In this document: piece by piece, positions 18,180 to 27,142 of the stretch
How positions within the stretch are numbered: the stretch's first letter is position 1
How the letters are laid out: each line of letters opens with the position of its first letter
Assembly: GCA_050015355.1 (NCBI GenBank)
Contig: JBEKBO010000029.1
Location: forward strand, 1-38,860
Length of the DNA: 38,860 bases
Direction of reading: 5' to 3'
DNA from: CAWBRT01 sp050015355
GTDB lineage: Bacteria > Acidobacteriota > Terriglobia > Terriglobales > Acidobacteriaceae
The notes under the pieces: model-generated
What the model was told of the DNA's origin: nothing
What the model saw: only the letters and a program-made list of their open reading frames with translations
Databases searched by the model: none
Program-made: the position numbers and the translations under genes

Positions 18180-19382
18180 TCAGGAAATACCCTTCGCCGA
18201 CACCGGCTTGCTAGATGCACCACTGCGCTGCAACACTACTCGAGAAGCCAACAATCGCGCCTCGGCATCCACCGCAAGTACTTCTTCTATAGATTCAGGT
18301 CTCCCCGCAGACGTTTCTTCTAAAACTTCCTGGATCGTAGCCGCGATGTCCTGAAATGGTATTTCGCCTTCCAGAAAAGCTGCCACGGCGACCTCGTCGG
18401 CGGCATTGAGCGCAATGGTTTGCGAACCGCCAGCCTCGGCAGCCTCGTAGGCCAGCCGAAGACAAGGGAATTTGTCGAAATCGGGCGGAAAAAAGTCCAA
18501 ATGGCGCAGCTCCGAGACCGGAAAGCGCAGGTCGGACTCGATTCGCTCCGGATAAGTCAGGGCGTAGAGGATCGGCAAGCGCATGTCAGTCACCGATACC
18601 TGCGCCAGCAGGCTGCCATCGACGAATTCGACCATTGAGTGCACCGTCGACTGGGGATGCACGATGACCTGTACCTGCCGCGGGGGCAGATCGAACAGCC
18701 GGCATGCTTCGATTACCTCGAATCCCTTATTCATCAACGTCGCCGAGTCGATTGTGATGCGGCGACCCATCTTCCAGGTGGGATGATTCAGCGCCTGTTC
18801 CACCGTAATGGCCGCAAAGTCCGACGCCGGAGTGTGCAGGAAAGGACCTCCCGAAGCGGTCAGCCAGACGCGTTCAACCTCATGCAAGCGCCCGCCGCGC
18901 ATGCACTGGTGGATGGCATTGTGTTCGCTGTCGATGGGCAGCAGCACTGTTCCGCTGCGCCGCGCCTCGGCCGTGATCAGTTCCCCGGCCGCCACCAGAC
19001 ATTCTTTATTCGCCAGGCCAAGTGTCTTGCCGGCCTTCACGGCTTCGTAGGTGGCCTTCAGGCCGGCGACACCGACAATGGCGCTGACAACAAAATCCAC
19101 CTCCGGGTGAGTTGCGGCGGCGACCGCGCCAGCCTGACCCCAGACCACTTCTACATCCGTTACTCCGGCCTGGCGCAACTGTTGACGGAGTTGCCCGGCA
19201 GCCTCTTCCAGGGCTACCGAAACAATCCGCGGGCGCCAGCGGAGAGCTTGCTCGAAGACGGTTTCCAGATTGTTTCCCGCTGCCAGCGTGGCTACGCCGA
19301 AGCGGTCGGGATACGACTCCACGATGCGGAGGGTGCTATGTCCGATGGAGCCCGTTGAACCTAAGATGGCGAGTTTCTTCAT
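18180..19382 (-). CDS. dxr: 1-deoxy-D-xylulose 5-phosphate reductoisomerase
   Basis: 400 residues, normal for Dxr. It converts DXP to MEP with NADPH, the committed step of the MEP pathway. The NADPH-binding start is KLAILGSTGSIGHSTL. The metal and substrate residues lie in LPIDSEHNAIHQC and LTASGGPF. The block NHPTWKMGRRITIDSATLMNKGFEVIEA is diagnostic. It lies 26 bp after cdsA and 3 bp before rseP in one transcription unit. Confidence 0.97.
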   Translation of the reverse strand: MKKLAILGSTGSIGHSTLRIVESYPDRFGVATLAAGNNLETVFEQALRWRPRIVSVALEEAAGQLRQQLRQAGVTDVEVVWGQAGAVAAATHPEVDFVVSAIVGVAGLKATYEAVKAGKTLGLANKECLVAAGELITAEARRSGTVLLPIDSEHNAIHQCMRGGRLHEVERVWLTASGGPFLHTPASDFAAITVEQALNHPTWKMGRRITIDSATLMNKGFEVIEACRLFDLPPRQVQVIVHPQSTVHSMVEFVDGSLLAQVSVTDMRLPILYALTYPERIESDLRFPVSELRHLDFFPPDFDKFPCLRLAYEAAEAGGSQTIALNAADEVAVAAFLEGEIPFQDIAATIQEVLEETSAGRPESIEEVLAVDAEARLLASRVVLQRSGASSKPVSAKGIS

Positions 19383-19408
19383 GCAGGAAAGTTGCGCCCA
19401 CGTTGAGG

Positions 19409-20305
19409 TTAGGGCATCTGGAGGAATTTCTCAAGCGTTCCTCCAAAAAGCAGCAGTGCCACGGGAGATGCGAACAGCAAGGCATCGATTCGATCCAGGA
19501 TTCCACCATGCCCGGGCAACAAACGTCCGGAATCCTTCACTCCGGCTCCGCGCTTCATGAGCGATTCCAGCAGGTCTCCCAACTGTGCCGCCATGTTCAG
19601 GCAGAGCGCAATGATTGCCACCAACCACAAAGGTGTCGGAGCAAAACTCACGGGCGAAGCGAGCAGGTGGACCCGTGTCAGCCCCGCGGCGATGGGGGTT
19701 GCGAACCGGGTCAGCAGAAGCGCAAAAATCACCGACCCGAGCACCGAAGCCAAGGCGCCTTCCCAGGTCTTCTTTGGGCTGATACGTCGTGCAAACGGGA
19801 TTCTTCCGAAGGCCCGGCCCACGTAGTAGGCGAATGTGTCGCCCGCCCAGACCACAAAAAAAGTGAACAGGACAAAGAACCATCCCGCCGGCATCATGCG
19901 CAAAAACACCAGCGTAAGCAGCGAAAAACCAACGTAGACGATGCCCAGGTATGAGAAGCATGCGGCCGGCAATCCACTGCGCAGATCCGCCCTCGGCATG
20001 GCCGCGCATAGCAGCACAAAGGGCGAAAAACAGAACAGGAAAATCAGCGCGGAAAGCACCGTGACCGCCGAGGGAGGCTCAGTACTGACGGCGGCCCAGA
20101 AAGCGATCGCGTACATGGTCAGCGTGATCAGGTAGCCAAGGAAGCGGAACGGTTCGACGCCATAGCCGGCCACAATTTCAAAGTATTCGCTCAACGCCAG
20201 CAAGGCTACCAGCGCCACCAGCAGGGTGAAAACCCAGTTGGGAGCGCGGAGAACCGCCAGCATGACGAGCGGAATGAGGATGGCTGCGGTGAGGACGCGC
20301 TTCAT
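19409..20305 (-). CDS. cdsA: phosphatidate cytidylyltransferase
   Basis: 298 residues. An inner-membrane enzyme that makes CDP-diacylglycerol from phosphatidic acid and CTP for all phospholipids. About eight hydrophobic helices are present. The family signature appears complete near the C-terminus as SLMKRGAGVKDSGRLLPGHG followed by G-ILDR. uppS ends 5 bp upstream and dxr begins 26 bp downstream. Confidence 0.96.
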   Translation of the reverse strand: MKRVLTAAILIPLVMLAVLRAPNWVFTLLVALVALLALSEYFEIVAGYGVEPFRFLGYLITLTMYAIAFWAAVSTEPPSAVTVLSALIFLFCFSPFVLLCAAMPRADLRSGLPAACFSYLGIVYVGFSLLTLVFLRMMPAGWFFVLFTFFVVWAGDTFAYYVGRAFGRIPFARRISPKKTWEGALASVLGSVIFALLLTRFATPIAAGLTRVHLLASPVSFAPTPLWLVAIIALCLNMAAQLGDLLESLMKRGAGVKDSGRLLPGHGGILDRIDALLFASPVALLLFGGTLEKFLQMP

Positions 20306-20310
20306 CTGGC

Positions 20311-21102
20311 TTATGCGTGGGCGCTGTTCTCGACGAGTCCGCCGTAGCGGCGCTCACGTTTCTGGTACTCGCTGATGGCCTCCAGAAAATGGGTGCCATC
20401 GAAGTCGGGCCACAATGTCTGGGTGACGTAGATTTCGGCGTAGGCAAGCTGCCAAAGCAGGAAGTTGCTGAGGCGCATCTCGCCACTGGTTCGAATCACC
20501 AGGTCAGGGTCAGGCAGCGAACCCGTGTAAAGGTGCCGGGCGATCATTTCCTCGTCGATCTCGAGATGACTTAACCCGCCGTTGCTGTTTGCCGTGGCGA
20601 GAATCGATTGGAAGCAGTCGACCAGTTCGGTGCGCGCGCCGTAATTCAGCGCCAGGGTCAGCAGCGTCCCGGTGTTTTTGCCGGTCTGCTCCAGGGCCCA
20701 CGCCATGCGCGACTGCACCGACTCCGGCAACTCGTGCGTGCGGCCAATAAAGTTAAGCCGCACATTGAAATCGTTGAGCATGGGGACTTCCTGCTTTAAA
20801 TACCGGCGCAACAGGGCCATCAGGAAGTCGGTTTCGGTCTTGGGCCGCCGTTTCAGGTTTTCGACCGAAAAGGCATACAACGTGAGCCAAGGAATCTTGA
20901 CGCGTGACGCAGTCTGCACCACGTCGCGCACCGAGTCGGCGCCGCGGCGGTGGCCGGCGATCCTGGGCAGGTGACGACGTTTGGCCCAGCGGCCGTTTCC
21001 ATCCATGATGATGGCGATATGTTTCGGCAGCCGTTCGGAGTCAAGCCGGGCATAAACTTCGGCTTCTTTACGACTTAGACCGGCCAGCAACGTATTTTGC
21101 AA
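20311..21102 (-). CDS. uppS: isoprenyl transferase (undecaprenyl diphosphate synthase)
   Basis: 263 residues. It condenses IPP units onto FPP to make undecaprenyl diphosphate, the lipid carrier for peptidoglycan. Asp-34 in IIMDGNGRWAKRR is the catalytic aspartate. LTLYAFSVENLKRR and RTSGEMRLSNFLLWQLAYAE are further family blocks. It is the first gene of the uppS-cdsA-dxr-rseP-ispG run, so the operon promoter should lie just right of 21102. Confidence 0.96.
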   Translation of the reverse strand: MQNTLLAGLSRKEAEVYARLDSERLPKHIAIIMDGNGRWAKRRHLPRIAGHRRGADSVRDVVQTASRVKIPWLTLYAFSVENLKRRPKTETDFLMALLRRYLKQEVPMLNDFNVRLNFIGRTHELPESVQSRMAWALEQTGKNTGTLLTLALNYGARTELVDCFQSILATANSNGGLSHLEIDEEMIARHLYTGSLPDPDLVIRTSGEMRLSNFLLWQLAYAEIYVTQTLWPDFDGTHFLEAISEYQKRERRYGGLVENSAHA

Positions 21103-21217
21103 TCAGAAACCTCGAAGAATTTGAAACTAGCACACGGTGCTCTGATATGCAATAAACGCGAAGGTACGGTAAAAGTAGCACACGCCCGACGGTTCTCTAA
21201 GCTGCTGCCGGAACAAG

Positions 21218-21444
21218 CTAATAAGACTGATGCGGCCTGTCAACTTCGGCGAAGTCATGTCGGTTTGCTTCAACCTCAAACTCATAAGCGCAAGCGTCGC
21301 CGCCTCGGGATCGGAAGGGCAGATGAACAGTGTCCCCTGACCCAGTCTCTTGAACCCTGCATTGCACTCCGGATTCGCGCAGTGCGACTTGGGGCGCGGC
21401 TCATCGCCAGGGTCGGGCGTCCGCTTTTCCGGAAACGGTCGCAT
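21218..21444 (-). pseudogene. possible remnant of a small zinc-ribbon-like protein
   Basis: Read leftwards from an ATG at 21444, one frame gives CANPECNAGFKRLGQGTLFI. A different frame then gives GGDACAYEFEVEANRHDFAEV and stops at 21218. Together they look like the two CxxxxC/C halves of small Acidobacteria proteins of unknown function, joined by a frameshift and a probable internal deletion. This rests on recognition by eye only. Confidence 0.3.
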
Positions 21445-21757
21445 TCCCACACTGGCCTGGGCGCACGCCGAACCCTGCATTTGCCGCGACGGTTGCGAGC
21501 TTTGTGTGCACATCCATGTCTGCTCGGTTACGGCTCCGGCCCAGGTTTTCCGCGATTTCCACACTTGCACCGAAATGGAGTAATTGACCCAGCCGGAAAC
21601 AGGCACTAATCTCCAACCTTCTATTCACCTCCGCTGCCGGTCGGGGCACCGGGGTGAGGCGAGGCCAGCCCAAAAAACAGAACTAAGGCCCCGAATGCCG
21701 CTTTCCCGAAACGGATTGGCAGACGCGCTGGCTGTATGGTTTTGAAAACATTGGACT

Positions 21758-21771
21758 ACAATATTTTGTGG
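21758..21771. promoter_or_regulatory. possible NrdR-like box
   Basis: ACAATATTTTGTGG is a near-palindrome resembling NrdR boxes, and it sits just before the putative -35 of a ribonucleotide reductase gene. NrdR sites normally come in pairs about 31 bp apart, and I could not find a second one, so this is weak. Confidence 0.25.
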
Positions 21772-21778
21772 TATGGGC

Positions 21779-21807
21779 TTGACAAGCCCCATATACGGGA
21801 GTAGTTT
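21779..21807 (+). promoter_or_regulatory. putative sigma-70 promoter of nrdJ
   Basis: A perfect -35 TTGACA (21779-21784) is followed after 17 bp by TAGTTT (21802-21807), a moderate -10. The -35 lies in the centre of an imperfect inverted repeat GTATGGGCTT-GAC-AAGCCCCATA, which could be an operator. It would give a leader of about 310 nt. Confidence 0.4.
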
Positions 21808-22123
21808 TCACATCCGGGCCACCTTTTGGGTGCCCTTGGACGAAGGCGATCATCCCTGATCCGCCTCCAGTTCCGTGAGGTAGTTCCGGAGTGCTCCATG
21901 GCGACGTTACCGACGATCTCGAAGGCAGTTTTGCCTATTGGGCTGACGACGGGGAGTTTTCCAGCGGTCTTGGAAGGGCAGTCTTAGGACGCCTCCGTGG
22001 TACTGAAATGTAGAGTGGCCGCCGAACGTGGCCGAAGCAGTGAGTTGAATTGAACGGGTGGCAGGAGACGTTGTTTCCGCCCGTTGCCGGACAAGAAGCT
22101 CGACCCGGTGAAGGAGAATTGAG

Positions 22124-25105
22124 ATGGCCGAAGTTACGCAGAAGACCACGACCAGCAGTGCTACCCCCCTACAGGCCCCGAATGCCGGAGTGAGTCCCAA
22201 AAAGGCTCATGGAGTGAATTTCAAGCGGTTCTTCACGAATCCCGGCGTTTCCCCCTACGACGAAATCCAGTGGGAGCTGCGTACGGCCCAGATCACCGGC
22301 ACCAACGGCGAGATCCTGTTCGAGCAGCAGGACGTAGAAGTTCCGAAGGACTGGTCGATGACCGCCACCAACATCGTCGCCAGCAAGTACCTGCACGGAC
22401 AGCTTGGGAAGCCCGAGCGCGAGCGCGGCGTACGCCAACTGGTTGGCCGCGTCGCCGAGACCATCCGCGATTGGGGGCTCGCCAGCGGATACCTTCGCTC
22501 GACGGAAGACGCCGCCGTGTTTCACGACGAGCTCGTTTACCTGCTGCTGCACCAGTACGCGGCCTTTAATTCTCCGGTGTGGTTCAATGTCGGCTGCGAC
22601 CGGCTGGAGCCGAACTCCGATGCCGCCAACTGGCACTGGAATCCGCAGCTCGGGCGCGTTGAATTCAGTGCGACCGGCTACAAGACTCCGCAGTGCTCGG
22701 CGTGCTTCATCAACTCCATCCAGGACACGATGGAGTCCATCCTGACGCTGGCCAAGACCGAGGGCATGCTCTTCAAGTGGGGTTCGGGCACGGGGACAAA
22801 TCTGTCGACGATCCGCGGCTCCATGGAAAAGCTCTCCGGTGGCGGCACCGCCAGCGGTCCGCTGTCGTTCATGAAGGGGTTCGACGCCTTTGCCGGCGTC
22901 ATCAAGAGCGGCGGAAAGACGCGGCGCGCCGCCAAGATGGTCATCCTCAACATCGACCATCCTGACATAGAAAAGTTCATCACCTGCAAGGCCGAGGAAG
23001 AGAAAAAGGCTTGGACGCTCATGCAGGCCGGCTACGACGGCTCGACGCCCGATTCAGAAGCCTACTCGTCCATCTTCTTTCAGAACGCCAACAACTCCGT
23101 CCGTGTTAGCGACGACTTCATGAACGCCGTTCTGCGCGACGCCGATTTCAGCACGCACGCGGTCGTCGGCGGTCACGTGATCAAAACCCACAAGGCCCGC
23201 GAACTGCTCCACAAGATTGCCGAAGCCACCTGGCAGTGCGGCGATCCCGGCATGCAGTACGACACCACCATCAACCGCTGGCACACGTCGAGGAACTCGG
23301 CCCGCATCAACGCCTCGAACCCGTGCTCCGAGTACATGTTCATTGACGACTCGGCCTGCAACCTGGCCTCGCTCAACCTGATGAAGTTTGCTCCCAACGG
23401 CAGCTTCGATGTCGCCGCCTACCGCCATGCGGTGGACATTCTCATCACCGCGCAGGAAATTCTGGTCGACAACTCCGGCTATCCGACCGAGGCCATCACG
23501 CGCAATTCGCATGATTTCCGTCCGCTCGGACTTGGCTATGCCAATCTCGGCGCGCTGCTCATGGCCTCCGGTCTGCCCTATGATTCCGACACCGGGCGCG
23601 ATTACGCCGCCTGCGTTACGGCCATCATGTGCGGCGAGGCTTACTTGCAGTCGGCCCGCATCGCCGAATATTGTCCGCCGCTCACCGCCGCCGGAGACCG
23701 GCTCAAGGACGTCGCCATCAGCGGAGGCGCCTGCCCCGGCTGGTACGCCAATCGTGAACCGTTCCTCGACGTGATTCGCATGCACCGCGCCTCGGTGAAC
23801 CGCATCAGCCGCGGCCACGTGCCCCGCGAATTGTTTGAAGCCGCCCGCAGTTGCTGGGACGAAGCGCTTGCCCAGGGCGAGAAATCCGGTTATCGCAACT
23901 CGCAGGTCACGGTGCTTGCTCCCACCGGCACTATCGGCTTCATGATGGACTGCGACACCACCGGAGTCGAACCCGATCTCGCGCTCATCAAGTTCAAAAA
24001 GCTGGTCGGCGGCGGCATGATCAAGATCGTCAACAACACCGTGCCCGCCGCGCTGTTCAAGCTCGGCTACTCGCAGGAGCAGACGAACGCCATCGTCAGC
24101 TATATCGACGCCACCGGCACCATCGAGGGCGCGCCGCAGGTCAAGGAAGACCACCTGGCGGTCTTCGACTGCTCGTTCAAGCCCACGCGCGGCACGCGCA
24201 CGATCCACTACCTCGGCCACCTCAAGATGATGGCCGCCGTGCAGCCGTTCATCTCCGGAGCCATCTCGAAGACCATCAACATGCCGGAGCAGGCCACGGT
24301 CGAGGAAGTCATGGAGGCCTACATCGAGGCCTGGCGGCTGGGGTTGAAGGCGGTCGCCGTCTATCGCGACGGCTCCAAGAAGTCGCAGCCGCTCTCGTCC
24401 AAGGGCAGCCCTACGGCCGAAAGCAAGGCCGCACCCGTGGTCGAGGAAGAGGACCTCAATGCGCCGCCGCGTGCCCTGCGCCACAAACTTCAGGACGAGC
24501 GCTTCTCCATCACCCACAAGTTCAGTATCGCCGGACACGAGGGCTACATCACCGTCGGCCTCTATCCCGAAGGTCAGCCGGGCGAAATCTTCATCACCAT
24601 GGCCAAGGAGGGTTCCACCGTCAGCGGCCTGATGGATGCCTTCGCCACCGCCGCGTCCATCGCCTTGCAGCACGGCGTGCCGCTCAAACTGCTGTGCGAA
24701 AAGTTCGAACACCTGCGCTTCGAGCCCAGCGGCTGGAGCCAGAACGAACACATCGGCTACGCCAAGTCGATCATGGATTACATCTTCCGCTGGCTGGACC
24801 TGAAGTTCGTTACCGGACAGCAGCAGTCTCTGTTCGACGACCTGCGTCCGCGCCCCAACGGAACCATCAGGATAGAGGCCAGCAGCTCGGCCGCAAATGA
24901 AATGCCGAAAGCCGAAAGCGGCAGCCTGTTTTCCGGCGCGGCAGTCCCCGGACGCGGCGGGGCGGCATATCATGCCTCCGACGCGCTGAGCAGCGTGGTC
25001 GACCTCGGTGACTCGCCCTCATGCCCCGTCTGCGGCGCCATTATGACCCGCAACGGAAGCTGCTACCGCTGCATGAGCTGCGGCAGCACCAGCGGATGTT
25101 CGTAG
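22124..25105 (+). CDS. nrdJ: adenosylcobalamin-dependent ribonucleotide reductase (class II)
   Basis: 993 residues. It reduces ribonucleotides to deoxyribonucleotides using a B12-derived thiyl radical and needs no oxygen, so it works in both oxic and anoxic growth. Cys-191 (PQCSACFINSIQDTME) and the segment N399-P-C401-S-E403 form the active site. The last 30 residues carry CPVCGAIMTRNGSCYRCMSCG, a zinc-ribbon/redox tail typical of long NrdJ forms. A Ser/Lys/Ala-rich linker near residue 755 joins the barrel to the C-terminal region. AAGGAG upstream supports the ATG at 22124. No other reductase is in the window. Confidence 0.96.
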   Translation: MAEVTQKTTTSSATPLQAPNAGVSPKKAHGVNFKRFFTNPGVSPYDEIQWELRTAQITGTNGEILFEQQDVEVPKDWSMTATNIVASKYLHGQLGKPERERGVRQLVGRVAETIRDWGLASGYLRSTEDAAVFHDELVYLLLHQYAAFNSPVWFNVGCDRLEPNSDAANWHWNPQLGRVEFSATGYKTPQCSACFINSIQDTMESILTLAKTEGMLFKWGSGTGTNLSTIRGSMEKLSGGGTASGPLSFMKGFDAFAGVIKSGGKTRRAAKMVILNIDHPDIEKFITCKAEEEKKAWTLMQAGYDGSTPDSEAYSSIFFQNANNSVRVSDDFMNAVLRDADFSTHAVVGGHVIKTHKARELLHKIAEATWQCGDPGMQYDTTINRWHTSRNSARINASNPCSEYMFIDDSACNLASLNLMKFAPNGSFDVAAYRHAVDILITAQEILVDNSGYPTEAITRNSHDFRPLGLGYANLGALLMASGLPYDSDTGRDYAACVTAIMCGEAYLQSARIAEYCPPLTAAGDRLKDVAISGGACPGWYANREPFLDVIRMHRASVNRISRGHVPRELFEAARSCWDEALAQGEKSGYRNSQVTVLAPTGTIGFMMDCDTTGVEPDLALIKFKKLVGGGMIKIVNNTVPAALFKLGYSQEQTNAIVSYIDATGTIEGAPQVKEDHLAVFDCSFKPTRGTRTIHYLGHLKMMAAVQPFISGAISKTINMPEQATVEEVMEAYIEAWRLGLKAVAVYRDGSKKSQPLSSKGSPTAESKAAPVVEEEDLNAPPRALRHKLQDERFSITHKFSIAGHEGYITVGLYPEGQPGEIFITMAKEGSTVSGLMDAFATAASIALQHGVPLKLLCEKFEHLRFEPSGWSQNEHIGYAKSIMDYIFRWLDLKFVTGQQQSLFDDLRPRPNGTIRIEASSSAANEMPKAESGSLFSGAAVPGRGGAAYHASDALSSVVDLGDSPSCPVCGAIMTRNGSCYRCMSCGSTSGCS

Positions 25106-25142
25106 GGGGCACGGCGCGCGGAGACAAGAAAAGGAGTTGAGT

Positions 25143-25358
25143 ATGAGCAAGAAATGCAATTCCGGATTGGATGACCGTTGTCGCGATAAGGACGGGGAGA
25201 TTCGCCACAAGCGGAGCGACACGTTAGTCAAGACCCTGAGGAAGACTTACGGCGATGACTTCGCTGAGGGAACGCGAGGTGACGCTAAGCTGGGAACTGT
25301 GCTCGATCGTGCTGGCGCGGACACACTCGATGAGTACCTGAAGAGCAGAAGAAAATAG
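25143..25358 (+). CDS. small basic protein of unknown function
   Basis: 71 residues from the ATG at 25143, which has AAGGAG six bases upstream (a TTG at 25137 is also open but overlaps that site). It is rich in Lys, Arg and Asp, with no membrane segment. The sequence includes RHKRSDTLVKTLRKTYGDDF and ends LDEYLKSRRK. It begins 37 bp after nrdJ and is probably co-transcribed. It may be a lineage-specific relative of small genes that use the RHKRSDT-type start; I do not recognise a function. Confidence 0.65.
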   Translation: MSKKCNSGLDDRCRDKDGEIRHKRSDTLVKTLRKTYGDDFAEGTRGDAKLGTVLDRAGADTLDEYLKSRRK

Positions 25359-25480
25359 GGGCGAGGGCGCCCCATCTTTTCGCTGCTGTTGCGAAAGGCG
25401 GGGTGGTTCGCGTCTCTAAACAACCGCCCGCACTTGTGCAAGCCAGGGTTGGCCAACTGCTTGGAACAATTGGAGGCGTC

Positions 25481-26332
25481 ATGAGTACCCTACCTGCATC
25501 GCAGAACTCCCTTCAAGAAACTGACCGCCTACTTGTTCAGTTTGAGAAAGACAATATCCCCGCCCAGTACCGCGAGTATTACGGGATCAAGAGGAGCAAT
25601 TTGTTCGCGTCGATCCAAGGCTTCCGGGAGATGTGGGAATACTATCTCCGGTTGGACAGCATCTTGATGCGAGAATTCGTTGACCTCCAGACCGCGCGCG
25701 ATCCAAGCCGAATGTTCCCGCTGCTTCTATATCACAACGCACATGCCAAGATGCGGGTGAGCATAGAACTTGCCTTCTCCGGATGCATGGCAGAGGCACG
25801 ATCGATCCTTCGTGACGCAATCGAGTTCGTTGCACATGCTCATACAATGCTGGACGACCCCGAGCTCCAGAAGACCTGGCTCAACAAGAATGACGGAGAA
25901 GCCGCCGTCGAAGCATTTAGAGATGCATTCGAGCGGAAAAAGCGGCAGGGTGTTTTCAAGGGTCTTGATGAGTTGCACAAAACGTGGGGTGAGTTGTCGG
26001 AAACGGGGTCACACGCCAACCTGAATGCCATGATTGACCGCTTCGTACAGATAACATCCGACGACCACATCGAGTTTCGGCTGAACTACACCGGACTTGA
26101 GCCGAGAATCTGGGCTTTATACCTATTCCCAATGTTGCTGACCTGCTCCACAATGGAGCAGACGTTGTTTAACGACTATGACAGCCGCCTCAAATTCGAC
26201 AACGATCTCATGCGCATGCGTGGCGAGTTCGAGAGGTACAAAGAGTGGTTGAGGGCGAAACTGATAGTTCGGTATGGACTGGAGCCGCCCGGAGGCATTC
26301 ACAAACCAAGGTCGACGATCTACAGGCCGTAA
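25481..26332 (+). CDS. conserved-looking alpha-helical protein, unknown function
   Basis: 283 residues from the ATG at 25481, with GGAGG four bases before it; a GTG at 25403 is in frame but gives an unconvincing extension. The protein is soluble and mostly helical. The central segment MRVSIELAFSGCMAEARSIL followed by RDAIEFVAHAH, and the later ETGSHANLNAM, recall DUF5677-like proteins of unknown role. Codon use is less G+C-biased than in the neighbouring nrdJ, which may mean recent acquisition. No mobility gene is nearby. Confidence 0.65.
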   Translation: MSTLPASQNSLQETDRLLVQFEKDNIPAQYREYYGIKRSNLFASIQGFREMWEYYLRLDSILMREFVDLQTARDPSRMFPLLLYHNAHAKMRVSIELAFSGCMAEARSILRDAIEFVAHAHTMLDDPELQKTWLNKNDGEAAVEAFRDAFERKKRQGVFKGLDELHKTWGELSETGSHANLNAMIDRFVQITSDDHIEFRLNYTGLEPRIWALYLFPMLLTCSTMEQTLFNDYDSRLKFDNDLMRMRGEFERYKEWLRAKLIVRYGLEPPGGIHKPRSTIYRP

Positions 26333-26676
26333 GTCGCGGCAACCTGATTTTCAACATGCATGTCTCCAAACAAACTACCCCGCCCTAGTGTCGTGTTCCA
26401 GAAGTTCGTGCAATAAATACTTGAGAGGTGTCATTCTGAGCGACCACCGGAAGCGAAGAATCCCAGTACGGCGCGGGGCTGAGACGCGGCAGAAGGACTT
26501 CATCAAGAAGCCCAGATCGGCTCTGGGTGGGACAGTTTCCGGGGATGTTTCGCTACGCTCAACATGACACTCCCGAGGTGTGTTTGTATGCCAGGCTTCC
26601 GCTAGGACGGGGCACCCTCAGGCGCATTTCGGATTGGCCGGGCACCGCAGAAGGCATATCCCAACACAAACTCAGG

Positions 26677-26739
26677 CTGTCATGGCGAGCGAAGTCGAGC
26701 CACCTTTTGTTTCTGCGGCCGAAAAACAAAGGGTGGCTC
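26677..26739. repeat. 35-bp repeat forming a 16-bp hairpin
   Basis: 26677-26711 is identical to 12644-12678. Here its right end, GAGCCACCTTTTGTTT (26697-26712), pairs with AAACAAAGGGTGGCTC (26724-26739): 15 Watson-Crick pairs and one G-T over 16, with an 11-base loop. It is the strongest simple hairpin I found in the window. Confidence 0.7.
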
Positions 26740-27040
26740 CACTCCGCGCCCGAATAGCTTCTTGCTTATCGAACGCAACGTCGGGTACGCAGCTTGGCTG
26801 CTCCGGCCACAGGCGCTCAGCGCTCCGGTCGCCATGACATCCTCTTGGGATTTGGAAACACCAACTAGGGAACCGCCCCACTGGGCACCCTCGCGCGCAT
26901 CTTGCACGGTCACCCGCCGCTATCGGCCCGCCGCTTACATGCTTGACAAATCCGGCGCGGCGATAGAACCTTCTGCGTTGAGATTTCTGCCTTAAAACTT
27001 GAAAAAGAGGGAAGCGCACTTGGCGTTCCGGCGACGTTCT

Positions 27041-27078
27041 ACCCCGCTACGCGTAAAAACGCGCGTGGCGGGGACCCC
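27041..27078 (-). repeat. 39-bp hairpin repeat, divergent inverted copy
   Basis: Keeps the ends ACCCC and GGCGGGGACCCC and an inner ACGCG...CGCGT stem with a different, A-rich loop. It is 65 bp upstream of the hpsN-like start. Confidence 0.6.
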
Positions 27079-27142
27079 GTTGTCCAGCGCCGCTCGTTCC
27101 CGAATCATTCCCCAATCTTCCCTAAGCCGAGGAGAGAGTGCC

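Larger units (their letters stand above)
21103..22123. other. 1-kb intergenic region before nrdJ
   Basis: The left part should hold the uppS promoter and contains a possible gene remnant (21218-21444). The right part holds a promoter-like TTGACA (21779) and a 310-base leader with several short inverted repeats, such as GGGCCACC-TTTT-GGGTGCCC (about 21816-21835). A good ribosome site AAGGAG lies about 8 bases before the nrdJ start. I saw no intact gene. Confidence 0.5.
26333..27142. other. 810-bp repeat-rich intergenic region before the hpsN-like gene
   Basis: No gene seen. It holds a CTGAGC-type repeat (26427-26465), its inverted form (about 26530-26570), a strong 16-bp hairpin (26697-26739) and a 39-bp-family copy (27041-27078). 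A TTGACA at 26943 could be a -35, but the best -10 (TAGAAC) is only 15 bp away. GGAGAGAG (27131-27138) is the ribosome site of the next gene. Confidence 0.5.

Noticed and set aside
21960..22110. Cobalamin riboswitch before nrdJ
   Set aside because: A CAGGAGAC and a distant ACTG resemble parts of the B12-box consensus, but the GGGAA...GGTG core and the CCTGCC end are missing. A covariance-model search would decide it.
23054..24973. 639-codon open frame on the minus strand inside nrdJ
   Set aside because: It is antisense to a secure gene, and its Gly/Asp/Val/Arg-rich product matches no protein style. It is a by-product of high G+C codon use.
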